From Salminus brasiliensis (Eukaryota > Chordata > Actinopteri > Characiformes > Bryconidae): a stretch of 64,000 nucleotides of DNA. A program made the position numbers and the translations under genes. The stretch is from positions 16,408,490-16,472,489 of the forward strand of contig NC_132899.1 in NCBI RefSeq assembly GCF_030463535.1. Reading direction: 5' to 3'. A model generated the notes under the pieces. It was not told the DNA's origin and did not search any database. It saw only the letters and a program-made list of their open reading frames with translations. Positions 34,746-48,195 of the stretch are shown here, in pieces (within the stretch, counting starts at the first letter, position 1; each line of letters starts with the position of its first letter).

Positions 34746-37189
34746 TTGAATTATGAATTTGTCGTTGACAATTTGAACAATAATACAGTGTGACTGACAA
34801 GCCATACAGTGCACTCTTCCCGTAACAGTGAGTGCTTTTGAATGCAAAATCAGTTTTCCACTATTGGCTACAATTGGCTTGTAAGGAGTTAACAGAGAGA
34901 AGTGTTAACAACTCTTTTCCATGGCTCAACCATTTGCCTGAGGGAGGAATTCACCATAGTTTTGCATTGCAGGGAAGCCATGAGTCATGCTTCTCGGCCG
35001 GTTATTTGGCATGAGCTGAGCTGGAGGCTTTTCCTCTGACCATTTCTCATTCTCAGCAGATCTTCCAGCGCCTCAGTCAGTGCAAGAGACATAATGTTGC
35101 TATGGGGACAACGTTTTATTTGTATTTATTGCCTCTCATTCTAATTCAGAACCTCTCTGTTTAGGCCCAACAGACGGCTTGATAAACAGTGAGCATCAAG
35201 AATGCGTCACGGTCAGCTCGTGTGGAAGCAGCAAATTTGCTCGCTCTAGAAACTGAACCCAAATTCCAGAACTGTTAATCAAACAATCAGAAAAAAAACA
35301 CTGCCAGAGGGAACCTTTTACTTCTAGCTAGGCTTCCGGTAAGTGTAACACTAGTAACAGTCAAAGGACTGACAGTAAAACTGTGTCAAGCAGATGTGTC
35401 AAGCAGATGTTTTCTTGGTCAATTATGGTGTTCTGAGGCCCATCTCACCTCATGTCTGGGAAGGCATGTCTTCCAAATTGTGTCTCTACCTGAAGTGAAA
35501 TGAGCAAGAAACCACACTGGTGTCATTCAGATGATGGTTCCTGGCCAAAACCAGAATTTCCTAATATGACATGACGCATTAGTAAGTCAGCTATATGGAA
35601 ACTTCCTTCTTGGTGAGTCACATGTCTATTAAAGAGAGTTAAAAGTTCCACCATTTCATCTTTTAGAGTTGGATCCGCCATATGATTAAGCTGTTGGCCG
35701 CCTTAAGAGATGTCTGTTGTGCCTGCCTAATTAAATGCCACTGCCATGTTTGTACTTTGATAAATAAGAGACTGCCTCAATAACAAGCAGTGGGGAAAAT
35801 ATTGGCATTGCTGTGCATTTCACTGGACTTCTAATCAGAATGGAACCTACTAATTGGAAGAGCTAAGTGAAGAGCGTGGTCAGCCACCTAGGGAGATGTA
35901 CAGTGACCCAGTGCTAGTCACACAGCCTAGCCTAAAGTTGGTAATCAAGCTCTACGGGACATGTCTTGCTCAAGGCACTTTGCGGTTGGAGGGAGAAGGG
36001 TTTCCTGACAGAGTGAGTCATCTTCCCAGTGTCTGCAAGCAATTCTTTGAACAGCTAAATTGGGCAATGAATGGTTAGAACATCTCCTGACATAAATGCA
36101 TTGCTCTTCTTCAATATAATTACTCCCCCCAACAGACACATACACACATGCATGCATGCACATGCACACACACACATAAAGGCACAGACGACTGAATAGC
36201 ATCTTTCAAATGACAGCTGTTAGGAGTAGGCAAAATACTGGGCTTTATACTTATTAACGCATTTGTTCACTTTCTCACGCCAAAGCTTTGTGTTACAGGA
36301 TAAATAGGCTCTGTGGTTAAAGTGTCAGTTTAATTCTCTGTAATTCATTTGCCTATACATTCAGTCATTCATTCACCTGTTCTGGTAATTCACCAGCTTG
36401 CAGAAGATGACTGACTGAACTCTGTGACCCACAGACATCACCAGGTGCATTCCAGTTGCCTTGGAAGTCCCTGCAAGGAGGGCTACACTGGGTATTCAGG
36501 CATTTTAGACTGTAATTCCAAACCATGGGGAGTACAAGTTATGTTTTAAGGGAACTTCAAACTGAGTACAATGGATTTATCACTTTACAAGAAGCTGCAG
36601 GGAGGTCACCTATCAGTCATTGCATCTCTTGAAGAGCATGTGTTGGTTCTTGTAAAATGATGATGCAACAGTACACCCTAGGCTCAGTGTTTGGAGAATA
36701 TAAGTTAATGCTTAGGAGCCCAGTGGAAATGAATGCAGGTTGGGGATTCTGCCTGGTGCCATGCTCATTTTTAGTTCCTGCTTTTGTTGGTGGAGCCTTG
36801 CCTTCAGTCTTGTCTTCAGTAAGGGACATTCTAGCTTAGGACACATGCCTAGCTTAGACAGTCAGCATGGCAATTATGGGGATGCTGTTTTAGCCTTGAA
36901 AAGATCCATCCAAAGTTGCCTTCCAATTTTCGAAACATTGAATCTGAACTGTTAAGATTCTATGCTTTCGATACCTTCCAAAACATTCTATTTTTCTTAA
37001 CTTCCATATTCTTCCATCACTCCTGTACAGGTTGTAAAAGACTTGTACAGGTTATTACTAGTAGAAGTAAGCTGCACTTTTTGTTCTTGGACTTGCCAGT
37101 GCTTGGTAAGAATCATTTCACATCACACTGGTGTATTCTTGTTTTTGTGATAGTCTTCTTGGCATGTCTATGACAGAATTCTGGATAGT
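34746..37189. other. Intergenic, nothing firmly recognised
   Basis: A CA/TGCA-rich run lies at 36140-36178. 36470-37189 may be older transposon sequence continuous with the Tc1 piece that follows, but I cannot align it. Confidence 0.5.
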
Positions 37190-37660
37190 TCTCTTGATCT
37201 GTTTGTTTGCTTTTCTTCATAGCTGAAAATATTTTTTAGCCATCCACTGCTGTGGTTTTATGTAGACTGCCAGGTTGCTTCTTAAAAATGTACCATGCTT
37301 CTGATTTTGATGCACACAATGTTTGGGCTATGTTTCTGATTTATTCTAATTTAGCAATGTAATGATAGTCTGCTTTACTGGCATTGACACTTCTTCGGTC
37401 CCCATTTTGGCAACAGTAACAGACTCCAGATGCAAATGCCACATCTAAATTCAACATCAGACTTTTTGTTTGTTAGCTTTTTGTGCATGAGCCACAGATT
37501 TAACAGCACAGAGTTGGCCAAGAAACAGTAGTCAGTGCAGCAGCCAATTTTTCAATTACTTTATTCTCTTAATATGGGAGGACTGAGTATAAAAAGAGCC
37601 GTAGATCCCTACACTGTTCACTCAGTCTAACATACAGTGCACTGCAAAAGTATTTTACTT
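37190..37660 (-). mobile_element. Tc1 transposon 5' part, degenerate
   Basis: TTTTTTAGCCATCCACTGCT is followed by GTGGTTTT and AAAATGTACCATGCTTCTGA. TGTAATGATAGTCTGCTTTA, CATTGACACTTCTTCGGTCC and ACAGACTCCAGATGCAAATG encode, on the minus strand, the first helix-turn-helix of a Tc1 transposase (VSMPVKQTIITLLN-like). The promoter-side words AGGACTGAGTATAAAAAGAG and CACTGTTCACTCAGTCTAAC follow. The catalytic part is lost. Confidence 0.75.
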
Positions 37661-37860
37661 ATCAGATTAGTAGTTATATTTTATTCTATTTTAAAAGGCC
37701 GGCCCTCACGATATGTCTCTTAAGCCACCTCTACAAACCCATCTTTTCTGGATTAAAAAGACTCCCTGGAATGTAAATTTAGAATGCAAAATGTAGAATT
37801 CTGACCCTAAAATAGCAGCTTCAAAATCCAGAAAAGCATGTGTAAAGTGTTTTCTTAAGC

Positions 37861-38072
37861 ATGTCTCAAAGCACAAGGAGCAAGAAATTAGATCCAATGA
37901 TCCCAGGGCCAAGGCCAAAGCAACCCAGGAGTGACTTGTTTGTTTGTGTTGCACTTGTGTCTTGTATGCACTGTCTATGTTGCACCATGGTCCTGGAGGA
38001 ATGTTGTTTCGTTTCACTGTGTACTCTGTATGTAGTTGAAATGACAATAAAACCCACTTGACTTGACTTGAA
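37861..38072 (+). mobile_element. Non-LTR retroelement 3' end with (ACTTG)n tail
   Basis: GCACTGTCTATGTTGCACCA, TGGTCCTGGAGGAATGTTGT, TTCGTTTCACTGTGTACTCT and TTGAAATGACAATAAAACCC precede a short CACTTGACTTGACTTGAA tail. A microsatellite tail of this kind is usual for fish RTE/L2-type LINE or SINE 3' ends. Confidence 0.75.
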
Positions 38073-38087
38073 TGGTTGGAGAACAAA

Positions 38088-38520
38088 AAGCTGAATGTTC
38101 TACATTGTTCTACGAAGGTAAATGGCCAAGTCAAAGTCCAGATCTTCATATAATCAAGAACCTGTGGCACTATTTGAAAATTACAGCCAACCCTGAAGAA
38201 CCTAGTGCAAATCTGCTAGACACTCCCTAATATACTAATCTATCCCAATATACTTAATGCTGTCAAAAGATGGTTCTAACAAGAAGCATTCTGAAGGGGT
38301 TGTATACTTTTGCAGAATTTGTGTTTTTATGTTTAAAGTTTTTATTAAAAATCTTCTGACAAGACATTTTAGCTGGAAAAGTCATTTGCAATCCCTGATG
38401 ACTTTGAAGGGGGTAAAACCCTTTTTTTTCAAGATACTGTGCATACCCTTTAACAACACAGTCAGTTTTCTTACTCATTCTTAAAAAAATCATTTACTGA
38501 ATACACCACTTTTTTTGCAG
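38088..38520 (+). mobile_element. Tc1 transposon 3' part, degenerate
   Basis: ATGGCCAAGTCAAAGTCCAG and AACCTGTGGCACTATTTGAA match the Tc1 block WPSQS...NLWHYLK. The tail TGAAGGGGTTGTATACTTTT is typical of the same family. No open frame survives. Confidence 0.65.
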
Positions 38521-41500
38521 ACTCTTTAAAAAAAAAAAAAAAAACATTGTTAGCTAGAAGTGTCTCATGAACAGAAAAAAAAAGTTTGCTGACAGACCCT
38601 CCAGTTAACAGATTCCTGCATTTTAAGAGCTGGGATTGGACGTAGATGTTATTTAGATGTTATCACACTGACATTATGATTTAGCGTCTAGAAAACAGGC
38701 CCATAGAATTTTCAAACAGCACTAGCAGCCCTTTGCCCTCAGAGTAAACATGTACCCTCATTCCTGATGATCATGGCCCAATCCTGTGGTGAGCTGTGAC
38801 CCCTCACTCAATTTCAACAGCACAATGCAAAGCTGGAACTCTGAGATGAAGCAACCAGAAAGAAAACAACCAGTAATACACAGCACTTACTGAAAATGGG
38901 ATCACAATTGTGGACAACTTTTAACCACATGGGCAGAGGACAGCCATATGTGGACCTATTGGCGCATGATGTTTTCATAGGAAAATGAAAGAAAAACATC
39001 CGCTATTAAAGGCAAACAGTCTGTGTAGGATTTCAAACTGAAAATGCCATTTTTTTAACTACAGTCAAATAATTGGAATTAAACATATTGATTGTAATTA
39101 AAATACAATCAATGTTTTATCATATATCCTATTTTTTTATCGTGTTAAATGTACAATATCTTTTTTTCTTGTAAAGTTTGCAGACTCCGATCTTTTTACA
39201 TGTATGTAGCAACATGTTCACCTGATGTTTGACCCCCTAAGTACAGTGTAATTCCTGGAAAAAGCCCCCCTTTCCCCACTGAAGGTATGTAATTAGAGAT
39301 AAATAATGCATTGATTGCTATCTCCTGCCCTTACATCATAACTGTTTATGGTAAGTGTAAGAGTAATTATGAACTTCACTTAGCTCCCATTCCTGACCTG
39401 GAACTCAACCAACATATCTAAATATATACATACTTCTCTTTCCCTTTGATTATTAACTGCGACTGGGCTGAAATTCCATGGTACTGGTGATGATGTGGAA
39501 GGGGTTTAGTAGTGACGCATGGTGTGCGCACATGGAGGCCGAGTGTAGCGTGTGAGGACACATCTGTTCCTGAAGGTGACTCAGACCCTTCTCTGTTCTC
39601 TCCCATAGCTTTTTAAAGCCTGCTGAGAGTCTGCAGGGCCTGTACTCTCACTCAGAAATGCTTCAAAATCCTTAAAGAGGACTTGCTAGAATGAAACTAT
39701 CCCTTTTATTTAAACCTTTTATGCCTACTTTTACTCGTATCTGGTGTCCTGTCTTTAGATATTCTCTTTTCAGCGGGATTTTCTCTTTCAACGGGATTAT
39801 TTATCTCATCATCATATTTTCGGTTTACATAACTGTCAGCAAAAGCCATTAGCTTTTGTGAGCCTGCTGATCAAGTTCAAGTGAAATCAAAGGTTTTTAC
39901 TGTACCTCTGTGAGAATGAATGACTGGGTTCTTTCCATTTCCTACTGTAGTGGTTACCCTATGGTTGCTCTGTGGCTTTAGATATGATCTGTACTCCACT
40001 CTGCTGCGCTGTGAAATGACTCTGACTCTGCATTTTAGGGTGATGTGCGACTTGCTGGCTTACATGTGTGAGAGTGAGTCAGACAGAGTTTGTAAAGTCA
40101 GTATTGTTGCCCCCTCCCCACGCCCTCTGCATGGCCTTGGACGTGTCCTTATTTCGCCTCTGAACCTCTGAGTCGCAAAGTCAATTTGAGTCTCGTTTCC
40201 AAAGCGGTGTAGACAGGCCAGTGTGTTGCGTTTACGGTCACTGCGCTGTGGCTTATTTTCAGTGGACCTGGAGGATGAAGGAAAAATAGACTCCAGGATA
40301 GTCTGACTAAGCTGAAGTCAGTGGGCAGTGTTTGCATGTGACTGAGACTCTCACAAGGCCTTATGATAGTATAACAGCAAAATGTGTATCATCTTAAATG
40401 TCAGTTACAGCTAGAAACATATCAAAAACATCAGAAACAGAATTGTTACGCCTCTTTAATTGAGTAATGTTATTCTTCTACGTGACATTTCTTTCAACAT
40501 CTTCACCTTAATAAGCACCTTCGGGTTTCATTTTCCAGTGTCTGCATCTGATAAGAGTTTACCCCACTAAGCGCTGTGTAAACTTCGTCATGACATGCTA
40601 TAACATTTAATTCTTTCCAGACTTCCAGTGAAAGGTCAGTGACGTAACATTTTCTGTGTGCCCTAACTGAACACACGGTCATTTTCATGCCTATGTTTCC
40701 AAGCTGGAGCTTGCATGTCTCACACTGGTCTGTTTTGAATTCATACACCCTTGAAGGCTAGGGAAACCATCCATCATTCTGGAACTCATTTGGATCTCCT
40801 ATGCTCACCCTGCCATTGCCATAGAAATGACTTTTGTTTTTCTAGGCGTCTTTACGTTTCCAGAAAGACGGATTCAGCAGTTGTTTTTGGCCGCTATAGT
40901 GACACAGTGAATATGGCAGTTTTGGGACTCGTTGCAGTGGTTGTCCAAATGCAAATGACCAACAGAACTGCTAATGTGTCCTCTGGGTCATGGCTGGCAT
41001 TTCACAATGAGTGCCAGACTTATGATGCATTGGTAACCTGTTACAGCTTAGTGTTGATGCTCCTTGGTGGTGCTGTTATTAGTGGTTGCCAAAAGAAGCA
41101 CAGGATGTTGAATGAATAAATGTTCGTACTTAATAACTGAATAAATTATCTGCAGTTTACTGTAATTAAGTATATGCAAATGCTGCCCCTAAATACTGAT
41201 TGGTCAGTCACAGCTTTGCAACTGTAGCTAATCCTGGGTACCTGGGACTGAGCTTTTTGAATAATTAGAACAATTGTTGTCAATTGATGTCAGATATTCC
41301 AATAATTTGGAAAACATTTATGATCTATATTTAATATAATATAATAATGTACTTTGGACTATCATTGTCATTTATGAAAAAAAATTATATTCCCAGTGCC
41401 AGTTCTAAGGATCCCACACAATGCATTTTTAGCCTTTCCCTAATTTCACCAAATTATATGCATTAACTCATTAACTACTTAACAAGCTCCTCATTTGCTG

Positions 41501-41814
41501 GGTCAGATGTGTAAAAGTAGGAAGAACAAGCAAAACTTCAGAGAATTCCAGCACTAATACTGGGAAACCTTGGATTTAATATTGTTCCGCCACAAACGTC
41601 TTTCAGATCCATGACACATAAACTGAAATAAAATTGTGAACACTGTGATCGGTTTGTTTTGGTTTCAGGTCAATTAATTTTGCAATTGGTAATCACCCAA
41701 AAATGCATTGAGGTTGTGGTGAGGTATTGTGATTTGAAAGCTATTTGAATAAAACAAGAACCCCGAGGCCTCATGGTTGGCAAGTGAAAATTAAATAACA
41801 AGGTACATTTACAG
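38521..41814. other. Intergenic, 3.3 kb, no gene recognised
   Basis: An A run of about 17 lies at 38528-38544. A 122-codon frame at 40751-41119 and smaller frames have no recognisable domain. Confidence 0.55.
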
Positions 41815-42290
41815 TATATGTCTACATGGTTGTGGACACACCTCCTAAAGAATGCATTCAGTCACTGTAAGACAAGACACTGATGTCCAAATGCACACAC
41901 GCACATATACACACAGTAGTGCGTAGTCCTTGTAGATAAACATGCCGGGCATGGGCTAGAGAGGTAGAACACTTCCCAGCATTGAGTTGTGGATCAGTGG
42001 AACTGTGTTCTCTGGAATAATCGGCCACCTTCCAATACTTTAGGAATGAGTTGGAGAGTTGAGGATGAGGTGCGGTGGTGATCATCCAGCATCCTGACGT
42101 CGCTAACACTCCTTGAATTTAATCAAATCCTCACAGCAATGCTCCAAAATCTAGTAGAAAGCCTTCCCTGGACAGTAGAGTCAGTTACTCCAACAAAATC
42201 AGGATAAACTCTTTTTTAATACCCTTGATTTTGGAAGAAACAATGAATGAGCAGGTGTCTCAATACATTTGTCAGTACAGTGTTCCTTGT
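41815..42290 (+). mobile_element. Tc1-derived element with transposase 3' piece
   Basis: ATATGTCTACATGGTTGTGG is the left end; CATGCCGGGCATGGGCTAGA, CCCAGCATTGAGTTGTGGAT and GTGGAACTGTGTTCTCTGGA follow. AATTTAATCAAATCCTCACA, GCAATGCTCCAAAATCTAGT and GAAAGCCTTCCCTGGACAGT are the 3' end of a Tc1 transposase gene (family motif NLVESLPxRVE). The right end is GAGCAGGTGTCTCAATACAT. Confidence 0.75.
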
Positions 42291-43494
42291 AACCAGATTG
42301 TAACCAGACACCTGTGACTTACTGAACTTCTGCTTTACCCATGAGTTCCATGAACTTCTCCCTCCCTCACTTTTTCTGTGGTAGACGGATAGTCATCCAT
42401 TGCATGCTGTGGAGACCTGAATGTGTATATAACAGAAACCTCACCTTCAGTAATGCTTCAACTTTCATACTCACACTGTCGCACTGTGTTCTTATGTCTG
42501 TCTCTTTAATAGTCTGTTAATTGCTTCCTATTATGATTAGCTGACCTATGTAGAATTGCATTGGATTATGTACTGTGATCATGTTATCTGTACTCTAGAG
42601 TTGTGTAAAAACATAATGGCAATTAAGTAGAGTTTTCGTTTTGTGTGTATAGGCCTTTTTTCTTCCTTTTTGCTAGCAAAAAGGAAATTCTTATCTGAAC
42701 AAAACAACAGGAACTGATTTGAGAAATGCTGTAATATGTGTCTTCAAAGATTCACTTCTAAGATTCACTTCCACCTATTCCTGGCACTGCTGGGAGGAGT
42801 CTTCGGATTCGATGCTTTTATCTAGCAATATGATAATGTGGAACTAAGGCCCCCAGCCTGCAGTACCATACTTTTGAAGTATAGTTCACTTCAACTGAGG
42901 AAATGTGATTGGGAACAGCAGCGGGTGTCCATGAGACAGGAAATAACTGATGGTGTTTCTGGTAAACCAGGTCAGTCAGTCATTTAGAAAAAACATACAC
43001 ACACACACGCACACTCACTCATACACACTTTCACATATGCATACAAAGCTGGTCTATCCTGCCTGCCCCAACATGACACATCACCACCAAGGCCACGATC
43101 ACCACTGAGCACAACCAGGAAAACATATTCAGTTCACTGAAGCAAGCCAATTCCAATGAGTCTTGCATTATTTACCCAACAATAGGCTTCTCTTACCTAA
43201 TGACCCTCACAACCTGTCTCCCCAGGGGAGGCTTACTGAGCTGTAGCCATTTTGTCACATAATCAGTGTGACATCTGGGAACATGCTTCCCTGATGAATG
43301 CTGGGTAGCCTCAGTATTTCCAGGAAAATTGGCAAGGCTGTTGTTTTTGTCTTGTTGAGCATGAGGTTTGTTCACAGTGAGGTTTGGACAAAGGAATGAA
43401 AAGCAATAAATAAATACATTCGCTTTAAGGGCATGTGCAAAATCATTGGACACTCCTGAGGGCTTGGCTAATAGGTACACTTTACTTAACCCCT
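42291..43494. other. Intergenic, nothing recognised
   Basis: Contains a short CA-rich run at 42995-43030. No gene is seen. Confidence 0.55.
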
Positions 43495-43925
43495 TTAATG
43501 CTCAGAGCCCCAGGATAGGTCCCCACCTATCCTTCCATTCCCTACTCCCCAAATAGAGATGATCAGCTAAGAAAGACATGTTTGGTGGCAGCCAGAGTCA
43601 GAGAGAGCACAACTGACCTTGCTTTTGCAGGGGTGGGTTGATGGCACTTCCTCCCTACATCACTCTTAGTGTGTTGTTGGTCAGAACAGCCGTCTGTTAG
43701 CTGTTATATTGAAACTTGGGAGCCATGCTTTCCTCAGAGTCCGCTGGCTACCAAGCGATGTTGCATCAACGGCAGTCCGAAAAGAGGCGGTGATTGACTT
43801 AACATGTGTCGAAGGAGACAGGCCAGTCTTCACCCCCCTAGTGTTGTGGGGGCATTGCTAGTGATGGGGGAGTTCACATGAACTAGGATTGAGTTTTGGC
43901 CTTTCAAATTGGGTAAAGAAATGGA
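43495..43925 (+). mobile_element. tRNA-derived SINE, long copy
   Basis: GTCAGAGAGAGCACAACTGA, GGTTGATGGCACTTCCTCCC, CATCACTCTTAG, GAAAAGAGGCGGTGATTGAC, TTAACATGTGTCGAAGGAGA, GTGTTGTGGGGGCATTGCTA and GTGATGGGGGAGTT occur in order and match the copies at 26600 and (reverse) 61430. The tRNA-like head is decayed. Confidence 0.8.
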
Positions 43926-46274
43926 GCAACATTTGGTGTCCAAAGTTTTCTTTTTTGGAGTCATAACCAACTTGACTGCTCTTAATGACAAGGGTTAGGA
44001 TGTAATAAACCTGGGAATATGAGGAGTTAATGCTTTTGTGGCCATAGCGATGCTTCTTGTGAACCAAACGTCCCTGATAATACATGTTATTTAAAGGGCA
44101 GTTCAAATGAGTGTACTGTACTGCAGTTAAAATTCCTGCGCCATTAGTGTGGCCAGTACTGTCTGCAGGTTTCTTATTACTGTTCATTACAAGAGAAGCC
44201 TGCCGAGTTGATCGGGCTGTGTGGTCAGCGAACATGTGGAGGGGATAACTTTGTGGAAGTGAGCTTGAGTCACAGTCACTCAATGATGACTGAAGGGGAA
44301 GAAGTTTCTCTCTTTCCCAGACAACAGCTGGGAATGACACATCTGAGCTGAGGGAGCCTCCTGTCTGTCTTGTACACTCATTTCTCTTTCCTTCTTCCTT
44401 TTGATGTCTGATGTCAGCATATTTTATCTCAGATCTCAAACAAGATAAAACAAGTCCTGCAGTTTCTGCAGTTTGTCTCTTCCAAAGTTAATTTGGTAAC
44501 AAAGCATAGTAAGACGTTATTATTGTTATCCAACTATTTTGAGTGAAGAATGTCCTGCACGGCAGTCTACTGTTCTATTTTAACAGCAGCTTTATTTTGG
44601 AGTGTATTTGGGAAGGAAGACACATTGTCTTAAGGCTGTTCCGTTTGCGTCAGTCGCTGCCTTCAGCACGCCACCGTCCTGGCAGTCTGTTTTCCAGGCT
44701 GCATCACAGAAAAACAGAAGAAGAACAGAAATTGAGAAACAGTTCAACCAGAAGTGCACTTCCTTTGTTCATTTTCTGTATGTGGAAATGTCAATTTCAT
44801 GAAAAGCAGAAAGAGAGAGAGAGTGGAATAAGATGATTTTGACATTTACCTCTGGTCTAAGACTCTTTCTGACTTAGAGACTTCTTCTTTGAATTGGGTG
44901 GATTTAATTAACCATTTAGCAACCAAGTAGTTACTTTTGCAAGTAAGTTCTGGCTTGCCTTGAGTGAGTTCTCTTAGCATGAGCACTGCCGCTGTTCTGT
45001 AACATCCTGTAACCATCTGCACCATTAAACGGTGGAAAAGTCTTGTCTTTTTGGGATGCACTGTATGTTGTGGAACTACAACTAATCAATGGATGGGTTT
45101 GATAAATAGAATTAAAGCTGCCTGTTGTGTCACATTAGAAGCTGTATGTTCAGACCACAGGTGGGACCGCACTTGCAAAAGGGTTAATATCTAAAATAAA
45201 AAGCTGTTTAATCTAAGCCCAACTTCTCGCTCATAAAACCCTGTAACCTTCCAGGCAGTCTCAGTGTGCACATGCTTCTGTGATCAAGTATAATCATTAT
45301 GCTTTGTTTAATTCCACAGATATGTCTGACTACAGTCCAGACTCAGGTGGGTGTAAGTACATCCCAAGACGTGGAAACCTTTTCCCAGAACAATGACAAT
45401 AAAACCACAAAAAAGTAAATAAAACACTATTGCAAAGTGTATTTGACCTATATCATATAATTTATGTCTAAATTCCTGAACTGAAACAGTTTAGTGTGAT
45501 TTACAGTACGCAACAGTGTTAAAGACCACAGAAGCTCTTTGGACACACAAACTCACATTGTGTGTGTGTATGCATCTGTTTGTGTTTTAAACATTGTGTG
45601 TCAATGTTTGTTGAAGGAGAGGGGTCTAGGTGATGATTTCACGAGGAGTACTCTGGCCGCAGAAATAAAAGTATTGATTAGATCTGACAGAGGAAAGCAC
45701 TGTGTGTAAATAGACTCAGCACAGTCCACACAGTCCAGGCCTGAATCCAGTACTGGGTCAGAGACCTGAGGCATGTCAGTCAACTCTGATGCCATGTTTG
45801 ATCTAAAACCAACAGAGGTAGAAAACGTACAGTTAACATCTGTTAAACATGGTGGTGGCTCATTTTTGACCTTAAAGACAACACAAGGGTTTAATAAGCT
45901 TGACATAATGTTTAACCATTTAGGAATCTTCATTTCTAAACTTATAATGTGATATGGCCATTATGACTATTGCATTGCACAGCATGATCCCTCACACTGC
46001 ATCTGTCCTGCAGCAACACACTGCCCACCTGCTCCTCATCAACAGCGAAGATGGTGAAACAGCGTTGTTGTGGTTTTCATTTTACACTTATATTTCTTTA
46101 GCCTTGAATGTGCAGTAGATTCATGTGATAAATATGTGTTTATTTTGTGTATGTTTACTTCTATCCATATGAACATCCAATAATTCCATTCGATTCTGTC
46201 TTTTTTACATTGGGTCAGAATTTTATAATGAGTGGACCAATAGAAATGCTTTAAAATGACTCCAAATGCTCCAA
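43926..46274. other. Intergenic, nothing recognised
   Basis: A minus-strand frame of 193 codons (44439-43858) is the longest non-transposon frame of the window. Its end runs into the SINE and no domain is recognisable. Confidence 0.5.
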
Positions 46275-46395
46275 AAAGTACATTTTCGCCTGTACGAGCA
46301 GCTTTTCAACCACCTTGACCATGTAAGGACCAGCTTAGATCATCTGAAAGCAGTTACCAGCAGAAGCTGGTCTTGAGCTTTTTCTGCAGGGTAGT
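46275..46395 (+). mobile_element. CCAGC-rich MITE fragment
   Basis: CGAGCAGCTTTTCAACCACC, AAGGACCAGCTTAGATCATC and CCAGCAGAAGCTGGTCTTGA match the 3' half of 2817-3170. Confidence 0.7.
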
Positions 46396-47619
46396 AATGT
46401 AGGTTCGATGCAGTTCTCTGTTCTTCATCTAATACTCACTGAAACACGATAGAGCTTTCCCTTCTTAGCTTGCTTTGACAGCTTGGCCCCTAAGTTGACC
46501 TGCAGTCAGGATACACTGCTTAACATGACCAGACTGAAAGTGGTTTGGACCTTTTTTTAATACTTTTGTGGTCTTCTCTGAAGAAGGAGGACAAACCACA
46601 AAGTGGGGAAAAAAACACTATAGCCGGCTTTACTTTGGTGTTGCTTACGGAAATCGAACTAATCAGACAGCAGTGTAAGCTTGCATGTAGCGATATTAGT
46701 ATTAAGACTCTTAAAAGACATCGTCAGAGGATCCATTGATGTACAGGACAATAATGTGCACAGAACAAGATGTATAGGGTTCTAAACATATTGATTTGCC
46801 ACAGAATGTGATGATGATCTCACACAGAATGTGTGAGAAGGTGATATTTTGAAAAACCCACCCATTTTTGCAGTTGGAAACCCAGTTTAGACCCAGAGTG
46901 TCAAATATGGGCATAAGGCTGCAAAACAAGGCACGACTTCAGTGGTCTATTAAAAGTTTAAAAAGTTATTACTTCTTCTGTAAAGTTGCCATTTTGGAGA
47001 TGCTCTGTTGTGTGACGGCAGTGATACATATTTTTAGCATGACTAACTTTGATGTATATGCATTGCTTGTTTCTTATCACTGCAGATGTGTCTGAATTCA
47101 ATGTACGGTGACGTGTCATCATAGAAACTGTGTGTGGTTTAAACTGTACGAATTATGAATCATAATTCATATCTATGTGACCATCAAATGACGCAAGAGC
47201 TAATCTACCACACATATCTTTAGCTTCTCTAATTGTTTTCCAGCAACTTCTACAGATGTTTGAGTCAGTGTATTTAGAGGACAGTGTTCTGTATCTGCAT
47301 CAGTTATGGACTGAAGTGGTCAAACATTCTTGTGACCTACTTGTTGGGAATTATTTTACCATTTTCTTGCAGAGAATGTCAACTCCATGCTATTTATCTG
47401 TTCTGTGGCATATATCTGCCATAAGTCATTTGGACCAGCACCGTGACTTGACTAAAGCAAAAATAAATGTTTAATATTAGGGTGCAATCCCAAATGAATA
47501 ATATACTAGTATACTAATGTAATATTACTAATATACTGCTATACTCTACCAAGATTCATACTCCGAACACATGCATTTATCAGGAAAGTGCATGGCTTCA
47601 GAGGATGTTCTGAAAAAGC
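46396..47619. other. Intergenic, nothing recognised
   Basis: AT-rich sequence with small frames only. Confidence 0.55.
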
Positions 47620-48195
47620 CTAGGGGCCTTATTTTAGCGTTTCTTAGGTGAACCATCAAATGCGAACAGCGTAGCTTAATTTGGGGCGTCAGTGTGTCTT
47701 TGCTATCGTAAGGATGGGAAAAGTACGCAGTGGTTTTTGAGTGGCTCGAAACACTCAAAAGCAGAATGCTATTTCAATGGCGCATTGTGCAAGATCTTAC
47801 TGAAGCGATGGAGCGCCTCACCTCTAGAATAATGTTCTTTTATTTTGTATTCTGTTTATTGTTGATGTAAAAGTTGCATAGCCGCTAACTGGCACGCACC
47901 ATGGGTTTGTGCATGTGTGCATAACAAGCGGTGGTGTACGCTCATTAGGCGCACAATTTTCTGCCTAGGTTGTTTTCAGTCAGTGGCGCACCTCAGTTTT
48001 CCGTTGCCAAGAGAACAATACGCCAGAATCTTCCTGGAAACACCTCATTTCGAGACCACCATGCCCATCGGCGTAGATATATTCGCAAGTCTACATGACG
48101 TAGGCGGAAGGCGTGAAAATAGACTGTTGGCGGGGTGCGAGACAGCAATGAGCATTGCGATGTGCCTTGAGCAGGGTGTAAGATAGGGGGCTAGA
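47620..48195. mobile_element. MITE of about 575 bp, 'CCCTATTTT' family
   Basis: The left end GGGGCCTTATTTTAGCG and the right end GTGTAAGATAGGGGG (reverse complement CCCCCTATCTTACAC) are related inverted repeats. Internal blocks such as TTCCGTTGCCAAGAGAACAA, TACGCCAGAATCTTCCTGG and CCTCATTTCGAGACCACC belong to a repeat family common in teleosts. It is more CpG-rich than its surroundings. Open frames inside are incidental. Confidence 0.75.

Noticed and set aside
37706..38170. 154-codon minus-strand frame
   Set aside because: It is antisense to a retroelement 3' end and a Tc1 piece; a chance frame.
45830..45870. VKHGGGS reading on the plus strand, like the glycine box of Tc1 transposase
   Set aside because: No other transposase block is found on either side, so one seven-residue match is not enough.
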